DNA of 64,000 bases from Paenibacillus polymyxa M1 (GCF_000237325.1 NC_017542.1:1619501-1683500), one strand, 5' to 3'. Positions 45,304 through 54,828 are shown, numbered from the stretch's first letter. Numbers and translations: made by a program. Notes: generated by a model not told the origin, from the sequence alone.

Positions 45304-45399
45304 ATTAAGAAGAATATTACAAAATGAAGATGTTAAATATATTAACATTCACAGCTTTGTCACATCGTAAAGGAATTCGGAAACATTTTTATACAAGTC

Positions 45400-45428
45400 T
45401 TGAACGCATTTATGAATACTGCTATCAT
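45400..45428 (+). promoter_or_regulatory. Sigma-A promoter of serC
   Basis: TTGAAC (45400-45405), 17 nt, TATCAT (45423-45428), about 40 nt before the serC start. Confidence 0.6.
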
Positions 45429-45468
45429 AGCGATAATATCCACACCAGAGTAGAGAAGGGATGGGAAA

Positions 45469-46560
45469 TTGTTGAGTAAGAGAGCCTACAATTTTAATGC
45501 AGGACCGGCGGCATTGCCGCTTAAAGTACTGGAACGTGTACAAGCTGAATTCGTAGATTTCCAGGGAACAGGGATGTCCATCATGGAAATGTCTCACCGT
45601 GGAGCCGTGTATGAATCCGTTCATAATGAGGCGCAGGAACGTTTGTTATCTCTGCTGGGCAACCCACAAGGCTACAAGGTGTTGTTCCTCCAAGGGGGGG
45701 CAAGTACGCAGTTTGCCATGCTGCCTTTAAATTTCTTGAGTGAAGAGCAGATCGGAAGCTATGTAATGACAGGTAGCTGGTCGGACAAGGCATATAAAGA
45801 AGCTAAGCTATTGGGCAAGGCTCACATTGCCGCCTCCTCCGCTGATGAGAAATACATGCGTCTTCCAAATGTGGATTCCTTGGACTTGCCTGAGAATACT
45901 GCATATGTGCATATGACATCCAATGAGACGATTGAAGGTACACAATTTAAGCAATTCCCGGATACGGGTTCCGTACCGCTGATTGTGGACATGTCCAGTG
46001 ATATTTTTTGCAAACCTTTTGATGTTACTCAATTTGGATTGATTTATGCTGGTGCGCAAAAAAATCTGGGACCTTCTGGTGTAACGGTCGTGGTTGCCCG
46101 TGAAGAGCTACTGGCTTCCTCACCAGGTAATATTCCTACAATGCTGCGTTACAGTACTTATCAAAAGAATAACTCTCTCTACAATACTCCCCCATCCTTT
46201 GCCATATACATGGTGAATGAAGTGCTCAAATGGATCCAGGAGGAAGGCGGTTTAGAAGGCATCGAGCGTGTGAATCAGCAGAAAGCTGCTCTGCTATACG
46301 ACCGTATTGACAGAAGCGAAGGCTTCTATCGTGGCTGTGTGGACAGCGCTGATCGTTCTATTATGAACGTAACCTTCCGCCTTGCAAATGAGGATCTGGA
46401 AAAACAATTTATTAAAGAATCCGAACAAGCCGGGTTCATCGGATTGAAGGGGCATCGCAGTGTAGGAGGGCTTCGCGCCTCGATCTACAATGCGGTTCCA
46501 CTGGAGAACTGTCAAGCATTAGCCGAGTTTATGGATGGATTTAAGCAACGTAACAGTTGA
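45469..46560 (+). CDS. serC: Phosphoserine aminotransferase
   Basis: A 363-residue PLP enzyme of serine and pyridoxal biosynthesis. Family segments are YNFNAGPAALPLKVLE, GTGMSIMEMSHRG, FLQGGASTQFAMLPLNF, IVDMSSDIFCKPFD, the PLP lysine in YAGAQKNLGPSGVTVV, and TPPSFAIYM. The start is TTG 45469 or the adjacent TTG 45472, with AGAAGGG upstream. Pathway partners serA and serB are not in the window. Confidence 0.96.
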   Translation: MLSKRAYNFNAGPAALPLKVLERVQAEFVDFQGTGMSIMEMSHRGAVYESVHNEAQERLLSLLGNPQGYKVLFLQGGASTQFAMLPLNFLSEEQIGSYVMTGSWSDKAYKEAKLLGKAHIAASSADEKYMRLPNVDSLDLPENTAYVHMTSNETIEGTQFKQFPDTGSVPLIVDMSSDIFCKPFDVTQFGLIYAGAQKNLGPSGVTVVVAREELLASSPGNIPTMLRYSTYQKNNSLYNTPPSFAIYMVNEVLKWIQEEGGLEGIERVNQQKAALLYDRIDRSEGFYRGCVDSADRSIMNVTFRLANEDLEKQFIKESEQAGFIGLKGHRSVGGLRASIYNAVPLENCQALAEFMDGFKQRNS

Positions 46561-46612
46561 TAACACAGACATATATTTCGATACACGATATTTGAAATCG
46601 AAAAGTAAAAAT

Positions 46613-46648
46613 AAAGCCTTCCCTGAATGTGTATAGGGGAAGGCTTTT
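46613..46648 (+). terminator. Terminator of serC
   Basis: AAAGCCTTCC and GGAAGGCTTT with a loop of about 13 nt, then TT. Confidence 0.85.
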
Positions 46649-46804
46649 AGTGGTGTAGGGAAAATGATATTTTTTTGTCGTTTGATGTCTATATCCCTCT
46701 GATTTTGTTAAAATGAAGAGAGTGCATGCTTTCAGCGTACACATTTTGGTTAGACTTTAGGTTATTTGTCTGATGAATTTAATGATGAAAGGAATGAAAA
46801 ACTG

Positions 46805-47269
46805 ATGCCATTACATATTGTGCTTGTCGAGCCGGAAATTCCAGCTAACACAGGGAATATTGCCAGAACATGTGCTGCAACCGGAACTCATCTGCATCTG
46901 GTTAAGCCACTGGGTTTTCGTACCGATGATGCTACGTTAAAACGGGCTGGGCTTGATTATTGGTATGCTGTCCACATTGAGTATCACGAGTCTTTTGCTG
47001 AAGTACAAGAGAAATATCAAGCAGGTCGCTTTTTTTATGCGACGACAAAGGCAAAACAGCAGTATAGTGATATTAAATTTCAGGATGGAGACTTTTTGGT
47101 ATTTGGTAAAGAAACGAAAGGTTTGCCTCCTGAGCTGTTAGCTGCTAATCCTGATACATGTATCAAGATGCCAATGTCAGATAAAGTAAGATCTCTAAAC
47201 TTGTCGAATTCCGCTGCGATTATTGTATATGAAGCGCTGAGACAATTGGATTTTCCAGGTTTATCGTAA
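46805..47269 (+). CDS. trmL: tRNA (cytidine(34)-2'-O)-methyltransferase
   Basis: A 154-residue SPOUT methyltransferase that modifies the wobble ribose of certain tRNA-Leu. Motifs are VEPEIPANTGNIARTCAATG, FGKETKGLPPELL and the knot helix IKMPMSDKVRSLNLSNSAAIIVYEALRQ. ATG 46805 (MPLHIVLVEPEIP) is preferred, with AAAGGAA upstream, and gives the usual family length. The frame stays open to 46766 without a better site. Confidence 0.95.
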   Translation: MPLHIVLVEPEIPANTGNIARTCAATGTHLHLVKPLGFRTDDATLKRAGLDYWYAVHIEYHESFAEVQEKYQAGRFFYATTKAKQQYSDIKFQDGDFLVFGKETKGLPPELLAANPDTCIKMPMSDKVRSLNLSNSAAIIVYEALRQLDFPGLS

Positions 47270-47414
47270 TAAACATCAATCGATCAAGTATAAATGCGAA
47301 TAAAGAACCAGGACCTTAGTTACTGATAAAAGTTGCACTATTATTGCTCGAAAGTACATGACAGTAGAGCTTGAATAAAGGATATATGGTCATAAATTTG
47401 CGGAAATTCTCTGT

Positions 47415-47544
47415 GAAAGCTAATGATAATTAGCTTTCCGGTCGATAAAAATATTATAGACATTCTGTACCATACTTTGATATGGTTCATGATTTTATGA
47501 AAAAATGTAATAAAATTTCCTGCTATCAGCAGGATTCGACAAAA
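47415..47544 (+). promoter_or_regulatory. Regulatory region of the abrB-like gene with a Spo0A-box-like site
   Basis: The 376-nt gap before the abrB-like gene holds a perfect palindrome GAAAGCTAAT-GATA-ATTAGCTTTC (47415-47438), hairpins ACCATA/TATGGT and CCTGC/GCAGG (near 47519-47533), and TTCGACAAAA at 47535-47544. The last is the reverse complement of TTTTGTCGAA, which contains the Spo0A box TGTCGAA. It lies just downstream of an AT-rich -10 candidate (TAATAAAAT), the position of a repressor site. Confidence 0.5.
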
Positions 47545-47645
47545 AGACAGCGAATACTACATAAAGAATAGTGTCTTTGTACCTAGTTTTTCGCCTGGAA
47601 AGAAAATTGAAAGCTAATACTCAATAGGAGAGGTGTACGATCACG

Positions 47646-47894
47646 ATGAAACCTGCCGGTGTGGTACGTAAAGTTGATCAGTTGGGGAGAATAGTTCTGC
47701 CTAAGTCACTACGTAAAAGATATCAAATGAATGAGGGAGATCCTGTCGAAATTTTGGTTCAGGGCGACCATATTATTTTGGAGCGTTATCGTCCAAAATG
47801 TGTATTCTGCGGCTCAATAGAACAAGTGAACGATTTCAAAGAACGTTATATTTGTGCTCAATGCCTGACAGAAATGACACAGTACTCCTCCTAA
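47646..47894 (+). CDS. abrB: AbrB-family transition-state regulator
   Basis: An 82-residue DNA-binding protein. Residues 1-50 form the swapped-hairpin SpoVT/AbrB domain (GVVRKVDQLGRIVLPKSLRKRYQMNEGDPVEILVQGDHIILERY). The C-terminus has CVFC-x(16)-CAQC, a pattern common in clostridial AbrB proteins and absent from B. subtilis AbrB; metal binding is possible. AGGAGAGGTG precedes ATG 47646. The upstream Spo0A-like box fits control by Spo0A as in B. subtilis. Confidence 0.88.
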   Translation: MKPAGVVRKVDQLGRIVLPKSLRKRYQMNEGDPVEILVQGDHIILERYRPKCVFCGSIEQVNDFKERYICAQCLTEMTQYSS

Positions 47895-47901
47895 ATGAGG
47901 C

Positions 47902-47937
47902 AAAAGCATCACGACATTCGTTCGTGATGCTTTTTTT
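47902..47937 (+). terminator. Terminator of the abrB-like gene
   Basis: AAAAGCATCACGA and TCGTGATGCTTTT, then further T. Confidence 0.92.
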
Positions 47938-47993
47938 CGGATAGAGCTATGCCTGAACAGCATATATTTAATTGGATAGTAAACTACACATAA

Positions 47994-49061
47994 CTATTTA
48001 TAGAACAAAAAATGAGTAGGGACTGGACGCAAATTACCATCTGACGGTTTGTTTACGATTCGGCCGTTTAGTATAAGGGACGATGAACCGCCGCCGTCCA
48101 AATTATAAGCATCTTGAACACCCAGATTGAACATCTTCCCTTGGAGTTCTTCGAGCGTTGCACCTGAACCCCCGCTTTCATTGTAGCCATCTACGACAAT
48201 AATGAGCAACTGATCATCTTTATAGTTGCCAATGACTGTACGTGGAGCCCGCTTGGGAGAGACTTTCCATTTGTCAGGAATAGGCACTTTTTGTCCCCTT
48301 TGTAACAGAACGGGAACGAAGGTAGCTCCAAAGGCAGGTTTTAAGCTGTCAAGAGCACCTTGATTGTAAAATTTGCCCCCAATAAGCTTGCCGTCGTTAC
48401 TCAATCCAACGAATGACAAGTCCTTGAAACTTGACTGAAAGCCAGTAAGGTAGCGGCCGTTCAAGACAGTAGTGCTTAATGGATAGCGTTTGCCGTCTCC
48501 ATCGGCAAAGCCGCCTGCGTTGATGCCAGCAATAGCTCCGTGTCTCAAGACTGCACGCATGGTCGTTTCTGAGCCACCCAACTTGTCATTTCCCAAAGAC
48601 ATTTTCATTGCCGTAGGATCTTTAAGTTTGACTTTCATAGCGTATCCGTGATAAATTCCCGGGTTTACTTTAAACAATTCAATGGTAATCCGGTTGCTAT
48701 CTACCTTGTAATAGGGAACACCCAGTTTGGCAGTGATGCGCCGATTATAGATAACCGCGGGTCGCTTGGACTGCGCAGAGGCAGTCACGACAAGCTGATT
48801 CATCGTTTGGGTCGTTTGTTTGTAGAGCTCAGACGTCCGGCGAATCGTAGATAAGGTATACGTTGCTGTTTGCTTGGCTTCATCAAGCTGCTTGCCTACT
48901 GATTGCGCTTGTAGAGTGATTTCGGCTTTTTGCAGACTCGGAGATGTAGATTTAGGAAAGCTCAAAGGGGGATGCACTAACAAAATACACCCTAACAAAC
49001 CGATAAAAGGAGCAAGGGCCAACATAAAGAACCGGTTTACTAGCTTTGTATCTACATTCAT
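47994..49061 (-). CDS. Exported phosphodiester glycosidase family protein
   Basis: A 355-residue protein with an N-terminal signal-anchor (FFMLALAPFIGLLGCILLVHP), a helical stretch (about 40-95) and a C-terminal NAGPA/DUF2233 domain. That domain shows GAIAGINAGGFADGDGKRYP, RAPRTVIGNYKDDQLLIIVVDGYNESGGSGATLEEL and AYNLDGGGSSSLILNG. Family members act on phosphodiester-linked sugars such as wall or capsule decorations; the substrate here is unknown. Its ATG overlaps the stop of the upstream coiled-coil gene by four bases, so the two are translationally coupled. Confidence 0.88.
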   Translation of the reverse strand: MNVDTKLVNRFFMLALAPFIGLLGCILLVHPPLSFPKSTSPSLQKAEITLQAQSVGKQLDEAKQTATYTLSTIRRTSELYKQTTQTMNQLVVTASAQSKRPAVIYNRRITAKLGVPYYKVDSNRITIELFKVNPGIYHGYAMKVKLKDPTAMKMSLGNDKLGGSETTMRAVLRHGAIAGINAGGFADGDGKRYPLSTTVLNGRYLTGFQSSFKDLSFVGLSNDGKLIGGKFYNQGALDSLKPAFGATFVPVLLQRGQKVPIPDKWKVSPKRAPRTVIGNYKDDQLLIIVVDGYNESGGSGATLEELQGKMFNLGVQDAYNLDGGGSSSLILNGRIVNKPSDGNLRPVPTHFLFYK

Positions 49062-49465
49062 TTTAGCAAGTCCATTTTTTTCTGAAGTGTATTGAGTTGC
49101 TGCTTGACTTCATTTAATTGAGTATACAGTTTATTGCTATTATCGGTCTTGTTATTGGCATTATCCTTTGTAAATGTCAGTAGTTCGTTGAAGGACTGAA
49201 CTTTGCCCTGCAATCCGCTAACTTCCTTGGAAAGTGCAGTCAGTTGCTTTTCATAGTCGGATTTGAGTGCCTGAATCTGTTGGTCTGTATGGGTTTGCAT
49301 TTCGTTTAGCATTTGCTGCTTCAAGTGATTGCTATACAGATAGGTTGCGAGAGCACCTAGTATAATAAGAATGAACCAAAATAGCAGAAAAGTCTTTACG
49401 GGTAACCCCTTTCTTGAATTGCTCCGCCGGGCTTCGGCAGGAGGACGTTCAGGTGAAGCTTGCAT
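49058..49465 (-). CDS. Membrane-anchored coiled-coil protein
   Basis: A 135-residue protein. A short basic cytoplasmic N-terminus (about 22 residues) and one membrane helix (TFLLFWFILIILGALATYLY) are followed by an extracellular coiled coil (about 50-135, LKSDYEKQLTALSKEVSGLQGKVQSFNELL). I recognise no family. GGGAG precedes ATG 49465 on the minus strand. It is coupled to the phosphodiester glycosidase gene and may help position it at the cell surface, which is inference. Confidence 0.75.
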   Translation of the reverse strand: MQASPERPPAEARRSNSRKGLPVKTFLLFWFILIILGALATYLYSNHLKQQMLNEMQTHTDQQIQALKSDYEKQLTALSKEVSGLQGKVQSFNELLTFTKDNANNKTDNSNKLYTQLNEVKQQLNTLQKKMDLLK

Positions 49466-49736
49466 GCGATTTTCAACTCCCGTGTAAATTCAAATTTCCA
49501 GTCTTTATTTGCAGTACCAATTCTATCATGGGCCTATTTATTTCGCAAAAGCGAAATAGTCATATAAAAATATTGGAAAAAGAGATTGCATCGGAAGGAA
49601 GTCCTAGGATACAATTTCCTTAAATCGTTTTCGCTTCCTATACGTTCACATTTACGCAATTTCTACATAAGTATTCTTTAGTTTTATGATTATTTTCATT
49701 AAATATGTATTTTTTTGTAAATCAGGAGGTTTAGAT

Positions 49737-50393
49737 ATGAGAAAAGTATGGCAGGTGGTCATCATAGATATTCATCCTACAAGTATGCTGGGAACAAAGC
49801 TTATTTTGGAAGACCAGCAGGATTTGCTTGTTAGAGGGATGTCTTCCTCCGGCACAGAAGGCCTGGAGCTGGTTTGCTCCATTCGCCCGGAAATTATTTT
49901 AATGGACTATAGGTTGCCTGAGGGAACGGCGGAACCGTTTTTGACACAAATGCGGGTCTTGTCTCCGGACAGCCATATTGTTATTATGACGGATGAGGAC
50001 AATATTACGTTGTTCCAGCAGTTAATCTCGCTTGGTGCAAATGGAATGCTATCCAAGCAGGCATCACCGAGCCAGTTAATTCACCTGATCAACGGTTTGC
50101 GCGAAGGATTTGCTTCATTACCGATGGATTGGATTCGTTGTGGAAACTGGCCATTTATGCCGTTAATGGCTTCGGAGCCTTTTGACGAATTGACGCAAAC
50201 CGAAGTTTTTATTATGGAACGTATTGTACAGGGAATTACATATGACAAAATTGCTGTCGAGATCGAAGTTAGTCGGCGCTCCATTGATAATTATTTACGT
50301 AAAATTTATGCGAAATTAGGTGTGTCCAGCCGGGCGCAGGCGATTGAACGTTATGCCTTATATGCGCGTCAGATGAAGCAGTTATATGCTTGA
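49737..50393 (+). CDS. NarL/LuxR-type response regulator (orphan)
   Basis: A 218-residue regulator. The receiver domain has phospho-acceptor Asp in IILMDYRLPEGTAEPFL and Lys in GMLSKQASP. The first acidic site is reduced (VVIIDIHPTS, one Asp where many receivers have two). The C-terminal LuxR HTH is LTQTEVFIMERIVQGITYDKIAVEIEVSRRSIDNYLRKIYAKLGVSSRAQAIERY. ATG 49737 follows CAGGAGG by 9 nt. No kinase gene adjoins, so its partner lies elsewhere or it acts unphosphorylated. Confidence 0.88.
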   Translation: MRKVWQVVIIDIHPTSMLGTKLILEDQQDLLVRGMSSSGTEGLELVCSIRPEIILMDYRLPEGTAEPFLTQMRVLSPDSHIVIMTDEDNITLFQQLISLGANGMLSKQASPSQLIHLINGLREGFASLPMDWIRCGNWPFMPLMASEPFDELTQTEVFIMERIVQGITYDKIAVEIEVSRRSIDNYLRKIYAKLGVSSRAQAIERYALYARQMKQLYA

Positions 50394-50441
50394 CGCGTCA
50401 GCCCGGAGATCATGACTATTTTCAGGAGAAGGAGGATGTTC

Positions 50442-51695
50442 ATGCAATATTCCTTTGCTTCACGAACGGCTGCGATGTTGGCTTCTCCAGTGCGTCATAT
50501 CCGGGAAAATGCGAGGAAACATTCCTTTATATCTTTGGCTGAAGAATTGCCCGCACAAGAGCTGTTTCCGGTGAAACTATTGGAAGAAGCGGCTCATGAT
50601 GTGTTTGGCTCCGGCCCTGACGCCCTCCAGTATGGTGAACCGGAGGGTTATTTTCCGTTGCGGGCATGGCTTGCGGGAGAGTGGGAACAGCGTAAAGGAG
50701 TAAGAGTACCGCCAGGTCAAATCCTTCTCACCACAGGTAGCCAGCAGGCTATTGACTTGATCGTAAGGCTGATGGTGGATGAGCGTGATCCGGTATTGGT
50801 CGAGAACCCGACATCCCCTGGATGTTTGCAGGTGCTATCTATGCAAGGGGCGCAGGTCGTTCCTGTAGAATCAGATGGAGAGGGCGTTATTCCCGATAAG
50901 CTTGAAGCTTTAATGATCCGTTATCGCCCCAAGCTTTTTTTTGCTACGCCAACGTTTACGAATCCGACAGGCTCCTTATGGAGCGCGGCTAGACGGCAGG
51001 AAATTTTGGATCTGTGTAGACGTCATGAGGTGTTAGTCGTTGAGGACGATTCTTACGGTGAATTGCATTTTAAGACAAAGCACGAAACTCATGATAAGAG
51101 TCCGCATGCGCAGAGCCGAAAGTTTGCAGAGGCTTACCCCTCACTATTCGCGCTGGATCATGCGGGTCAGGGTGGTCAAGTGCTATATATCGGTTCATTT
51201 AATAAAACAGTTGCCCCTGCACTGCGAACTGGCTGGGCGGCTGGTCCTGCGCCGCTGATTGAAGGGATGTACGCCTTGAAGCAGCTGGCTGACGTGCAAT
51301 CCAGTACGATGAACCAACGGCTGCTGTTCCAATTGCTGACCAACTCGCGTTTTCAATGGCACGAGCACTTAGCAATGTTGAACAAGGAATATTCAACTCG
51401 GCTCCAATTACTCTTGGAGCTGCTCAAGCGTCCGTTTTGGAAAGATGTGACGTATCATATTCCATCTGGTGGGATGTATGTGTGGGTGAAATTGCCCGCT
51501 GGGCTGGACAGCGCCTTGCTGCTCAAAGCGGCGCTACCCAAGGGTGTAGCCTTTATGCCAGGTGCGTTGTGTGCGGTTGGCGATGAAGGTGCGTCCCATA
51601 TTCGCCTTAACTTTAGCCACCCAGGCCGAGAACAGCTGCTTATGGGCATGAATCTAATCGGTGAGACGATCGGAGAATTTACTGCGCGAAGCTAG
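50442..51695 (+). CDS. PLP-dependent aminotransferase (class I/II, MocR-like catalytic domain)
   Basis: A 417-residue fold-type I enzyme with TTGSQQAIDLIVRLMVDE, FTNPTGSLWSAARRQEILDLC, VVEDDSYGEL, the lysine in YIGSFNKTVAPALRTGW, and SGGMYVWVKLP. It resembles the aminotransferase half of GntR/MocR regulators and 2-aminoadipate aminotransferases (LysN/Aro8), but it has no N-terminal HTH. A short helical N-terminus (ASRTAAMLASPVRHIRE) is present instead. ATG 50442 has AAGGAGG 6 nt upstream. The substrate is unknown. Confidence 0.82.
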   Translation: MQYSFASRTAAMLASPVRHIRENARKHSFISLAEELPAQELFPVKLLEEAAHDVFGSGPDALQYGEPEGYFPLRAWLAGEWEQRKGVRVPPGQILLTTGSQQAIDLIVRLMVDERDPVLVENPTSPGCLQVLSMQGAQVVPVESDGEGVIPDKLEALMIRYRPKLFFATPTFTNPTGSLWSAARRQEILDLCRRHEVLVVEDDSYGELHFKTKHETHDKSPHAQSRKFAEAYPSLFALDHAGQGGQVLYIGSFNKTVAPALRTGWAAGPAPLIEGMYALKQLADVQSSTMNQRLLFQLLTNSRFQWHEHLAMLNKEYSTRLQLLLELLKRPFWKDVTYHIPSGGMYVWVKLPAGLDSALLLKAALPKGVAFMPGALCAVGDEGASHIRLNFSHPGREQLLMGMNLIGETIGEFTARS

Positions 51696-51715
51696 TCAAA
51701 ACAACTATCCGAGGG

Positions 51716-52549
51716 TCAGTCATCCTCTGCTTCCGCTACAATGGTGGAGTAACCGACGGATGCGTCCGCAATCTGCAATTGCTCGCTACTCTCGTTAAAC
51801 TCTGCCGCCATTCCAGCGGCAGTTTCAATCCCCTGCTGCTGCAGCACTTCCGCATACTCGCTCAGGGCGGCTTCACCGAACGGAGTCAGCCGATAGCGAC
51901 CGCGGGCTACACGTTCAAACCAGCCGTAGTAGTTACGCTGGAGTACCGCAGCAGCATCGCTGACGGCTGCTGTACGGGCAAGCTGCGCCGGGGCGGCTTC
52001 TCCCAAGCCCTGCAAAGCAGCGGCTACGCGCAGTGCTTTTTCCCGGTAGGCAGTGACCAGCTTGCGCCGGGTGCTACCGCCGACATTGTGGTCACCGCTG
52101 CGTGCGTGGAATTCCCGCAGCAGCTTTTCCTTGCGCGAGCCGCGACGAATGGCAGTCGTTTTGTAAACATCATCACTAGATGCCACGGGCTTACACAGCA
52201 CCTCAACGAGTGGAGGCTTTGTTTTAAAATGCGTGACGGTGAGCAAGCCAAGCCCCAACTGGCGGCACAGTCCGATCAGTTCATTCCAGCGTTGATTCAC
52301 CGCCCCTTTTTTGGCACGATTCCGTTCTACGGCTACATATACATTGCTGCTTAGCTTCAAGCGCTGCATACCTTGCAGCACTAACGCCAGGTTAAACGTC
52401 TTTTTTATCTCCACAATCAGTGGCGTTTGCTGCCCTGGCTTGATTCCCACCAAATCGCAGTTACGCACTTCTCCTTTGACTTCATATCCCAAATTTTCAA
52501 AAAAGGCTTTGACTGGAGCGTACAGCTCCGTCTCATGCCGAACCGCCAT
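51716..52549 (-). CDS. DUF2161 protein with a PD-(D/E)xK-like N-terminus
   Basis: A 277-residue soluble protein. The N-terminal 120 residues show NCDLVGIKPGQQTPLIVEIKK, the D...ExK spacing of PD-(D/E)xK nucleases. A basic linker (IRRGSRKEKLLREF) and a winged-helix-like C-terminal part (LTPFGEAALSEYAEVL) follow. The family is DUF2161 and its function is not established; DNA binding or cleavage is inferred from the fold motif. ATG 52549 follows AAGGAGCGGGAGAATCC. It converges on the aminotransferase gene. Confidence 0.78.
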   Translation of the reverse strand: MAVRHETELYAPVKAFFENLGYEVKGEVRNCDLVGIKPGQQTPLIVEIKKTFNLALVLQGMQRLKLSSNVYVAVERNRAKKGAVNQRWNELIGLCRQLGLGLLTVTHFKTKPPLVEVLCKPVASSDDVYKTTAIRRGSRKEKLLREFHARSGDHNVGGSTRRKLVTAYREKALRVAAALQGLGEAAPAQLARTAAVSDAAAVLQRNYYGWFERVARGRYRLTPFGEAALSEYAEVLQQQGIETAAGMAAEFNESSEQLQIADASVGYSTIVAEAEDD

Positions 52550-52831
52550 GGATTCTCCCGCTCCTTTATCCCATTATTCCGAGCTTATATTGTACCATAA
52601 TGCGTCAGGTCCGCGTCGTTGTTGTCTATTTTAACATAGTGAATCCCTTTGTTTTTGGAAAAAGCGCAGAGACCTGTCACAAAAAATAGGTCAATTCTGA
52701 AATCAATCTGCATAGGTATGTATTACACTTTTTTTTAGAGGATCGCATCATATCCTGAAAGGCGTGACGAGTGTAGCCATAATCATCAAGAGTGGAGGAT
52801 AGTCATTACGCAGTCATGGGAGGAACCGAGC

Positions 52832-54727
52832 ATGAATATTTTTGACCGCCTTGCGGAGTACCGAGCGGAGAACAACCGCTTGGCCTGGAACGGCACTTTT
52901 AGAGAGTATATCGAGATACTCAAGAAAGACCCGACACCGGCGATGACCGCTCATGCACGGGTTTACAAAATGATTGAATCTTTTGGTGTAGAAGAGGTTG
53001 GGGGACATAAGCGATATAAATTTTTTGAGCAGGAGATTTTTGGGCTGGATCGTGCACTGGAGAAGCTGGTGGAGGAGTACTTCCATTCCTCAGCCAGGCG
53101 GCTCGATGTCCGCAAGCGTATCCTTCTTTTGATGGGACCTGTTAGCGGAGGGAAATCGACACTGGTCACCTTGCTAAAGCGTGGGCTGGAGAAGTTTTCA
53201 AGAACAGATCAGGGAGCTGTGTATGCTATAGAGGGCTGCCCTATGCATGAAGATCCCCTTCATCTTATTCCTCATGAGTTGCGTCCCGAATTCGAAAAGG
53301 AACTGGGTGTACGCATTGAAGGTAATCTGTGCCCATCCTGCCAGATGAGATTGCGTACGGAATTTGATGGCGACATCGAAAAGGTGCGTGTGGAGCGGGT
53401 CTTTATATCGGAAGAAAACCGGATCGGCATAGGTACGTTCAGTCCTTCTGATCCAAAGTCACAGGATATTGCCGATTTGACAGGCAGCATCGACTTTTCC
53501 ACCATTACGGAGTATGGTTCGGAATCTGATCCGCGCGCCTATCGATTTGACGGAGAACTGAATAAAGCGAATCGCGGACTGATGGAATTTCAGGAAATGC
53601 TGAAATGCGATGAGAAATTTTTATGGAATTTATTGTCTCTGACCCAGGAGGGAAATTTCAAGGCCGGACGGTTTGCGCTCATCAGTGCAGATGAATTGAT
53701 CGTAGCTCACACGAATGAATCGGAGTATAAAAGCTTTATTGCGAATAAAAAGAACGAGGCGTTGCAATCGCGGATGATTGTAATGCCCATTCCCTATAAT
53801 CTGAAAGTGTCCGAGGAAGAAAAGATTTATGCCAAACTCATTGAGCAAAGTGACATGCGTCATATTCACATCGCTCCTCATGCGCTGCGAACGGCTGCCA
53901 TTTTCTCTGTGCTCACCCGGTTGAAAGAAACCAAGAAGCAGGGTATGGATCTGGTTAAAAAGATGCGCATGTATGACGGTGAGGAGGTCGAAGGCTATAA
54001 GGAGGCCGATCTGAAGGAGATGCAACATGAGTTTCTGGAAGAAGGCATGTCCGGCGTAGACCCAAGGTACGTCATTAATCGTATTTCCAGTGCGCTGATT
54101 AAGCAAAATGTGGAGTCCATCAATGCTCTGGATATTTTACGAGCCATTAAGGATGGTTTAGACCAACACGCTTCCATCACCAAGGAAGAGCGGGAGCGTT
54201 ATCTGAATTTCATTTCCGTGGCTCGTAAGGAATATGATGAATTAGCGAAAAAAGAAGTACAAAAGGCCTTTGTGTACTCTTTCGAAGAATCAGCCAAGAC
54301 GCTGTTTGATAACTATTTAGATAACATCGAAGCTTTTTGCAATTGGGCGAAAATCCGCGATCCGCTCACAGATGAGGAGCTCGACCCGGATGAGAGGCTT
54401 ATGCGTTCCATCGAGGAGCAGATCGGGGTGTCGGAAAATGCGAAAAAGGCATTCCGTGAGGAAATATTAATCCGTATTTCCGCCTATTCCCGCAAGGGGC
54501 GAAAGTTTGAGTATCATCATCATGATCGGCTGCGAGAAGCCATTGAAAAGAAGCTGTTCGCCGATTTGAAGGATATTGTGAAGATCACAACTTCGACCAA
54601 AACGCCTGATGCTAATCAGCTCAAACGGATGAATGAGGTGATTAAGCGACTGATTGAGGAGCATGGCTACACTGGAGCCAGCGCCAACGATTTATTGAGG
54701 TATGTAGGCAGCCTCCTGAATCGGTAA
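52832..54727 (+). CDS. prkA: PrkA serine protein kinase / AAA+ ATPase
   Basis: A 631-residue protein. The N-terminal AAA+ part has Walker A GPVSGGKST (near residue 103) and the PrkA-specific LCPSCQMRL cysteines. The C-terminal domain has TGASANDLLRYVGSLLNR at the end. In Bacillus PrkA localises to the spore coat region and promotes sporulation; kinase and AAA+ protease-like activities have been reported. GGGAGGAA precedes ATG 52832. The 282-nt gap upstream has no gene, and I could not identify a convincing sigma-E promoter in it. Confidence 0.95.
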   Translation: MNIFDRLAEYRAENNRLAWNGTFREYIEILKKDPTPAMTAHARVYKMIESFGVEEVGGHKRYKFFEQEIFGLDRALEKLVEEYFHSSARRLDVRKRILLLMGPVSGGKSTLVTLLKRGLEKFSRTDQGAVYAIEGCPMHEDPLHLIPHELRPEFEKELGVRIEGNLCPSCQMRLRTEFDGDIEKVRVERVFISEENRIGIGTFSPSDPKSQDIADLTGSIDFSTITEYGSESDPRAYRFDGELNKANRGLMEFQEMLKCDEKFLWNLLSLTQEGNFKAGRFALISADELIVAHTNESEYKSFIANKKNEALQSRMIVMPIPYNLKVSEEEKIYAKLIEQSDMRHIHIAPHALRTAAIFSVLTRLKETKKQGMDLVKKMRMYDGEEVEGYKEADLKEMQHEFLEEGMSGVDPRYVINRISSALIKQNVESINALDILRAIKDGLDQHASITKEERERYLNFISVARKEYDELAKKEVQKAFVYSFEESAKTLFDNYLDNIEAFCNWAKIRDPLTDEELDPDERLMRSIEEQIGVSENAKKAFREEILIRISAYSRKGRKFEYHHHDRLREAIEKKLFADLKDIVKITTSTKTPDANQLKRMNEVIKRLIEEHGYTGASANDLLRYVGSLLNR

Positions 54728-54777
54728 GGGGAAATAAACAATTGTGTAATGAAGCTATGGATTGAAATGGATGGTGA

Positions 54778-54828
54778 AGAGAATCCGGCAGGCACAGAGC
54801 GTTTGAGGTGCTGGCGGGTTCTTTTTTT
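54778..54828 (+). terminator. Terminator of prkA
   Basis: AGAATCCGGCAGGCAC and GTGCTGGCGGGTTCT pair over about 14 positions with small interruptions, then seven T. Confidence 0.85.
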
